Assembly (NCBI GenBank): GCA_033297205.1
Contig: MU859185.1
Location: forward strand, 1-64,000
Direction: 5' to 3'
From: Pseudoneurospora amorphoporcata
Lineage: Eukaryota > Ascomycota > Sordariomycetes > Sordariales > Sordariaceae
DNA: 64,000 bases
Shown: piece after piece, positions 61,165-64,000 of the stretch
Layout of the letters: every line of letters starts with the position of its first letter
Position numbering within the stretch: position 1 is the stretch's first letter
Notes under the pieces: model-generated
The model's database searches: none
Told to the model about the DNA's origin: nothing
Seen by the model: only the letters and a program-made list of their open reading frames with translations
Made by a program: the position numbers and the translations under genes

Positions 61165-62323
61165 CTTGCAAAGGCGATCGAGCGGTCACACGAATAGCAC
61201 TGGTAGGGACGGTATTTGTATGTAGTTTTTAGGATAGGGGTAGTTGTCGCGAAACTAGCTAGCAATGGCCGCTGTGTCGCGAGCAAGATCGGAGGTAGTC
61301 GCTGAAACAAATCGCGATTCTGGGAGAGAGCGTAGGTTGTTCAATTTGCATCGACGGGGAGCGAAGAGAAAGATATCGATGGGAGAAGAGGTATAGGATC
61401 GGTCGAAAGAATCGGTCGGCAACAATCGATGATGCACAACACTGGCAAGTTGACCGAATGGGAACCACCAACTGAAGGTTCCCCTGGAAGCGCACTGTAG
61501 GAAAGGTGCAGCTCCTGAGAACACGTCTTCCCGTCAAAAACCCTACTGGTAGAAAACGGGTTGAAGTTGACAAAGGGAAGCGGTCCTTGCAGCAACGCCC
61601 GTTGGATAAGAGCGATTGCAGAAGTGGTGATGGTGTGGGATGAACTGGGAAAGAATGACGGGACCGGAACGCGAGCTCTGACATCCGGAAAGAATTCAAG
61701 GGTTCAACGAGTGCCAAGACCAGGCGGCAAGGGGGCGATAAGGACTGATAAGGCCAATAACACCGCCACAGTAGCCTGTTATCGATTTATCGCCATGTCA
61801 CATGACGTTTCATGGTTAACAGTTATGGGTACTAACAGAGCAAGGTACGACTGGGGCGCAAGAACCGTAAAGGTAAGGTACACGATTCTGAGGCTCAAGA
61901 GACCGTAGCATTACATCAGGTAATACTTTCAGCCCCGTAACAAGGTTGAATGCCAATTGTTGTGCGGTCTGGACTTTCCGTCTGAAAGAAACACATGACC
62001 GTTCCTCCATGTAGATCCCACCTCAACAATTACCTCTGCACCAGACAAGAATCCAGTTGCTTTGTATAGCGTACGTAGAGGTACTTGGCCCTTGTAACTT
62101 GCAGCGCTCTACATACTGCAGCGGCACCCCCCAGTCCACAGTTGTCAACAAGCAACCAGGGGACCACACAGTACCCCTGACTCCCGTCCTGACACCTGAC
62201 GACGCAAGAGGTGACGGGATCCTACCTCTCTCCTCGACCGGCATCTAGCATGCGCTCACCCCGCCATACACCATGATCCTCCATGGCATCTAATAACTTA
62301 GTCCAGCACCTCTATCCTCGAAC
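61165..62323. promoter_or_regulatory. divergent promoter region RAT1 / USO1
   Basis: This spacer lies between outward-facing start codons. The USO1 leader side carries two short upstream ORFs (62251-62277, 62274-62294) that overlap by ATGA. The ORFs across 61259-61908 overlap antisense frames and show no domain. Confidence 0.55.
62251..62294 (+). promoter_or_regulatory. two overlapping upstream ORFs before USO1
   Basis: The first upstream ORF (MRSPRHTP) stops with TGA at 62275-62277. The second (MILHGI) starts at 62274, so stop and start share ATGA. It ends at 62294, 29 nt before the USO1 ATG. Relevance depends on the unmapped transcription start. Confidence 0.35.
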
Positions 62324-64000
62324 ATGTTCTCGACCATTACGGCTGCCCCGGCCAAGCAGTCGGTGAGCGAAACCATTGCCGTCCTCAGCGGCCGCCTCAA
62401 CACCGCAACCCTCCTCGAAGACCGTCGCGCCGCCATCCTCGGCCTGCGCAGCTTCTCCAAGCAGTACCCGGCCTCGGTTGCCTCTGGCGCGCTACGAAGC
62501 CTCATTGGGAGCTTGAGCAGAGATGGCGAGGATGTCGACACGGTCAAGGTCGTCCTCGAGACGCTGCTGATGCTCTTCAGCCCCAACGAAGACAGCCCCG
62601 AAGCTTCAGAGGAGATTGCGCTATGGCTCGCCGACGAGTTCACCCAGCGCCAGGAGAACATTACCTTACTGCTCGACCTGCTCGACACGACCGACTTCTA
62701 CTCGCGCCTCTACTCGCTCCAGCTGCTCTCCCACATACACTTTGCCCGAACAGAGAGAACCGAAGAATGCGTCCTCGTTGCGCCCTTGGGCATCCCTAGG
62801 CTGGTTGCCGTGCTCGACGACAGGCGAGAGGCGGTCCGGGATGCTGCCATCAGTCTGCTAATCGACCTTACCGCCGAATCCGTGGATATCCAGAAGCTGG
62901 TGGCATTCGAGAAAGGATTCGAGCGCATATTCGACATCATCACCAATGAGGGAGGTCTCGTCGATGGCGCAAGGGTGGTGGAGGATTGCTTGATCTTGCT
63001 GGCGAACCTGCTTCGTCTCAACTCGTCCAACCAGTCCAATGTCAGGGAGATGGGATTCATCAAACGACTTGCAGAGCTATTAAGAAGTGCCTACAAGGGC
63101 AACACAGACGGGGAGGAGGTTGCGCAGTGGGCTGAGGAGCAGCGAAACAGGAACATCTATGCTTTGCTTGCGCTGATACGTCTGTTTTTGGTCCCTGGCG
63201 CGGCCGGAACCCCTGCGAACCAGATCGCATTCCTGAACGATCGTGTACTTGAAAATACTCTCCAGCTGGGATTTACCTTTGGCGTTGACCTTCCCATAAG
63301 AGCGGAAGCCCTCGCGGCTTGCGCAGACATGATACGTGGTAATGCCAGACTACAGGAGAGATTCGCCGGGCAGGAGGTTCCCTCTCCACTTGCTAACCCA
63401 ACAATGAACGGTCAAGCTCCTCACGCGAACGAGGCGCCCAAGGTCTATGTTATTGACGGTCTACTGGATCTGATCTTGGCCGTCAACTCTCTGATGGAGT
63501 TTGATTTGCGCATGACCGCCTGCAATTGTCTAAAGGCCTACTTCAACAACCATGAGGAGATCCGGAAGCATTTCCTAACTAGAGCTATCCAGGGCCACAA
63601 GATGCAGGCCGATGAGCTTACCAATATCTTCACAACGTTGCTTCAGCCAGTGCCAGAGCAGGTCACGGCAGATCCGTATAGGTATTGGTTCGCCGCTGTG
63701 CTCATGCTTCATCTGGTTCATGAAAATCCCGCAACGAAGCATCTGGCCATGGAGGTTACCGAGGGAGACGAAGCCAGTGGCGAAGAAGTGGTTACAAGTA
63801 TTCAAACCGTTGCGTCCCATCTTCTCAGAAGCGTAGCCAGGAATGATGACCCTCGTGTCATCATCGGCTATCTACAGCTCCTCCTCTGCTGGCTGTTCGA
63901 GGACCTGGACGCGGTTAACGATTTCCTAGGGGAGTTCACCAACCTCCAGGGGATCATCCAAGCGGCCGTGGAGAACCCCAACGGCGACATCATCGTGCAA
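62324..64000 (+). CDS. USO1: vesicle-tethering protein Uso1/p115, N-terminal part (partial at right edge)
   Basis: Uso1 is the coiled-coil tether that docks COPII vesicles at the early Golgi with Ypt1/Rab1 and SNAREs. The visible 559 codons (no stop before the window end) make up the globular armadillo head. The N-terminus MFSTITAAPAKQSVSETIAVLSGRL is followed by repeated helical blocks, among them LLEDRRAAILGLRSF, ALWLADEFTQRQENITLLLDLL, DFYSRLYSLQLLSHI, APLGIPRLVAVLDD and VVEDCLILLANLLRLN. YWFAAVLMLHLVHEN and RVIIGYLQLLLCWL then follow as in the p115 head. The acidic C-terminus and the long coiled-coil tail would lie to the right. There is no intron in the visible part. The start is the first ATG of the conserved frame, with upstream ORFs before it. 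Confidence 0.94.
   Translation, partial: MFSTITAAPAKQSVSETIAVLSGRLNTATLLEDRRAAILGLRSFSKQYPASVASGALRSLIGSLSRDGEDVDTVKVVLETLLMLFSPNEDSPEASEEIALWLADEFTQRQENITLLLDLLDTTDFYSRLYSLQLLSHIHFARTERTEECVLVAPLGIPRLVAVLDDRREAVRDAAISLLIDLTAESVDIQKLVAFEKGFERIFDIITNEGGLVDGARVVEDCLILLANLLRLNSSNQSNVREMGFIKRLAELLRSAYKGNTDGEEVAQWAEEQRNRNIYALLALIRLFLVPGAAGTPANQIAFLNDRVLENTLQLGFTFGVDLPIRAEALAACADMIRGNARLQERFAGQEVPSPLANPTMNGQAPHANEAPKVYVIDGLLDLILAVNSLMEFDLRMTACNCLKAYFNNHEEIRKHFLTRAIQGHKMQADELTNIFTTLLQPVPEQVTADPYRYWFAAVLMLHLVHENPATKHLAMEVTEGDEASGEEVVTSIQTVASHLLRSVARNDDPRVIIGYLQLLLCWLFEDLDAVNDFLGEFTNLQGIIQAAVENPNGDIIVQ

Overview
The window is nuclear DNA of a filamentous ascomycete, most likely a sordariomycete of the Neurospora/Sordaria type. 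Four things point there: short (60-110 nt) GT-AG introns with CTAAC-like branch sites; a five-domain AROM protein; a divergent histone H3/H4 pair as described for Neurospora crassa; and many trinucleotide and homopolymer runs in the spacers. I cannot name the species from sequence alone.

Layout. 1-92: last codons of an unidentified plus-strand gene. 1208-6526 (-): largest subunit of RNA polymerase I (RPA190), four exons. 7340-8809 (+): splicing factor Prp3, divergent from RPA190 across an 813-bp spacer. 9296-10192 (+): a kappa-class GST/DsbA-like protein. 11320-11795 (-) and 13951-14397 (+): histones H3 and H4, divergent across 2.15 kb. 14398-24027: a 9.6-kb stretch without a convincing gene, with an AT-rich block near 15.5-17.3 kb. 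24028-25706 (+): MFS hexose transporter. 27968-32720 (+): AROM pentafunctional enzyme (aro-1) of the shikimate pathway, with a consensus Gcn4/CPC1 site upstream. 35445-37607 (-): C2H2 zinc-finger regulator with a polyglutamine N-terminus, possibly Rpn4-like. 37608-47179: a second 9.6-kb gene-poor stretch. 47180-55448 (-): a 2618-residue neurofibromin/IRA-type Ras GTPase-activating protein in seven exons. 57848-61164 (-): nuclear 5'-3' exoribonuclease Rat1/Xrn2 with a long glycine/RGG tail. 62324-64000 (+): N-terminal 559 residues of the Golgi tether Uso1/p115, cut by the window edge.

The genes are mostly conserved housekeeping genes: rRNA synthesis, splicing, chromatin, transcription termination/RNA decay, aromatic amino acids, sugar uptake, Ras signalling and ER-Golgi traffic. 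They do not form a pathway cluster. Exon models were built by eye from splice consensus and protein continuity; each keeps frame and gives a length plausible for its family. I found no tRNA, 5S rRNA, snRNA, transposon ORF, CRISPR array or secondary-metabolite cluster, and no system I would call undescribed. The points worth a second look are regulatory (short upstream ORFs, the CPC1 site, palindromes in the gene-poor spacers), a few low-confidence small ORFs, and a 15-nt terminal exon in the Ras-GAP gene.
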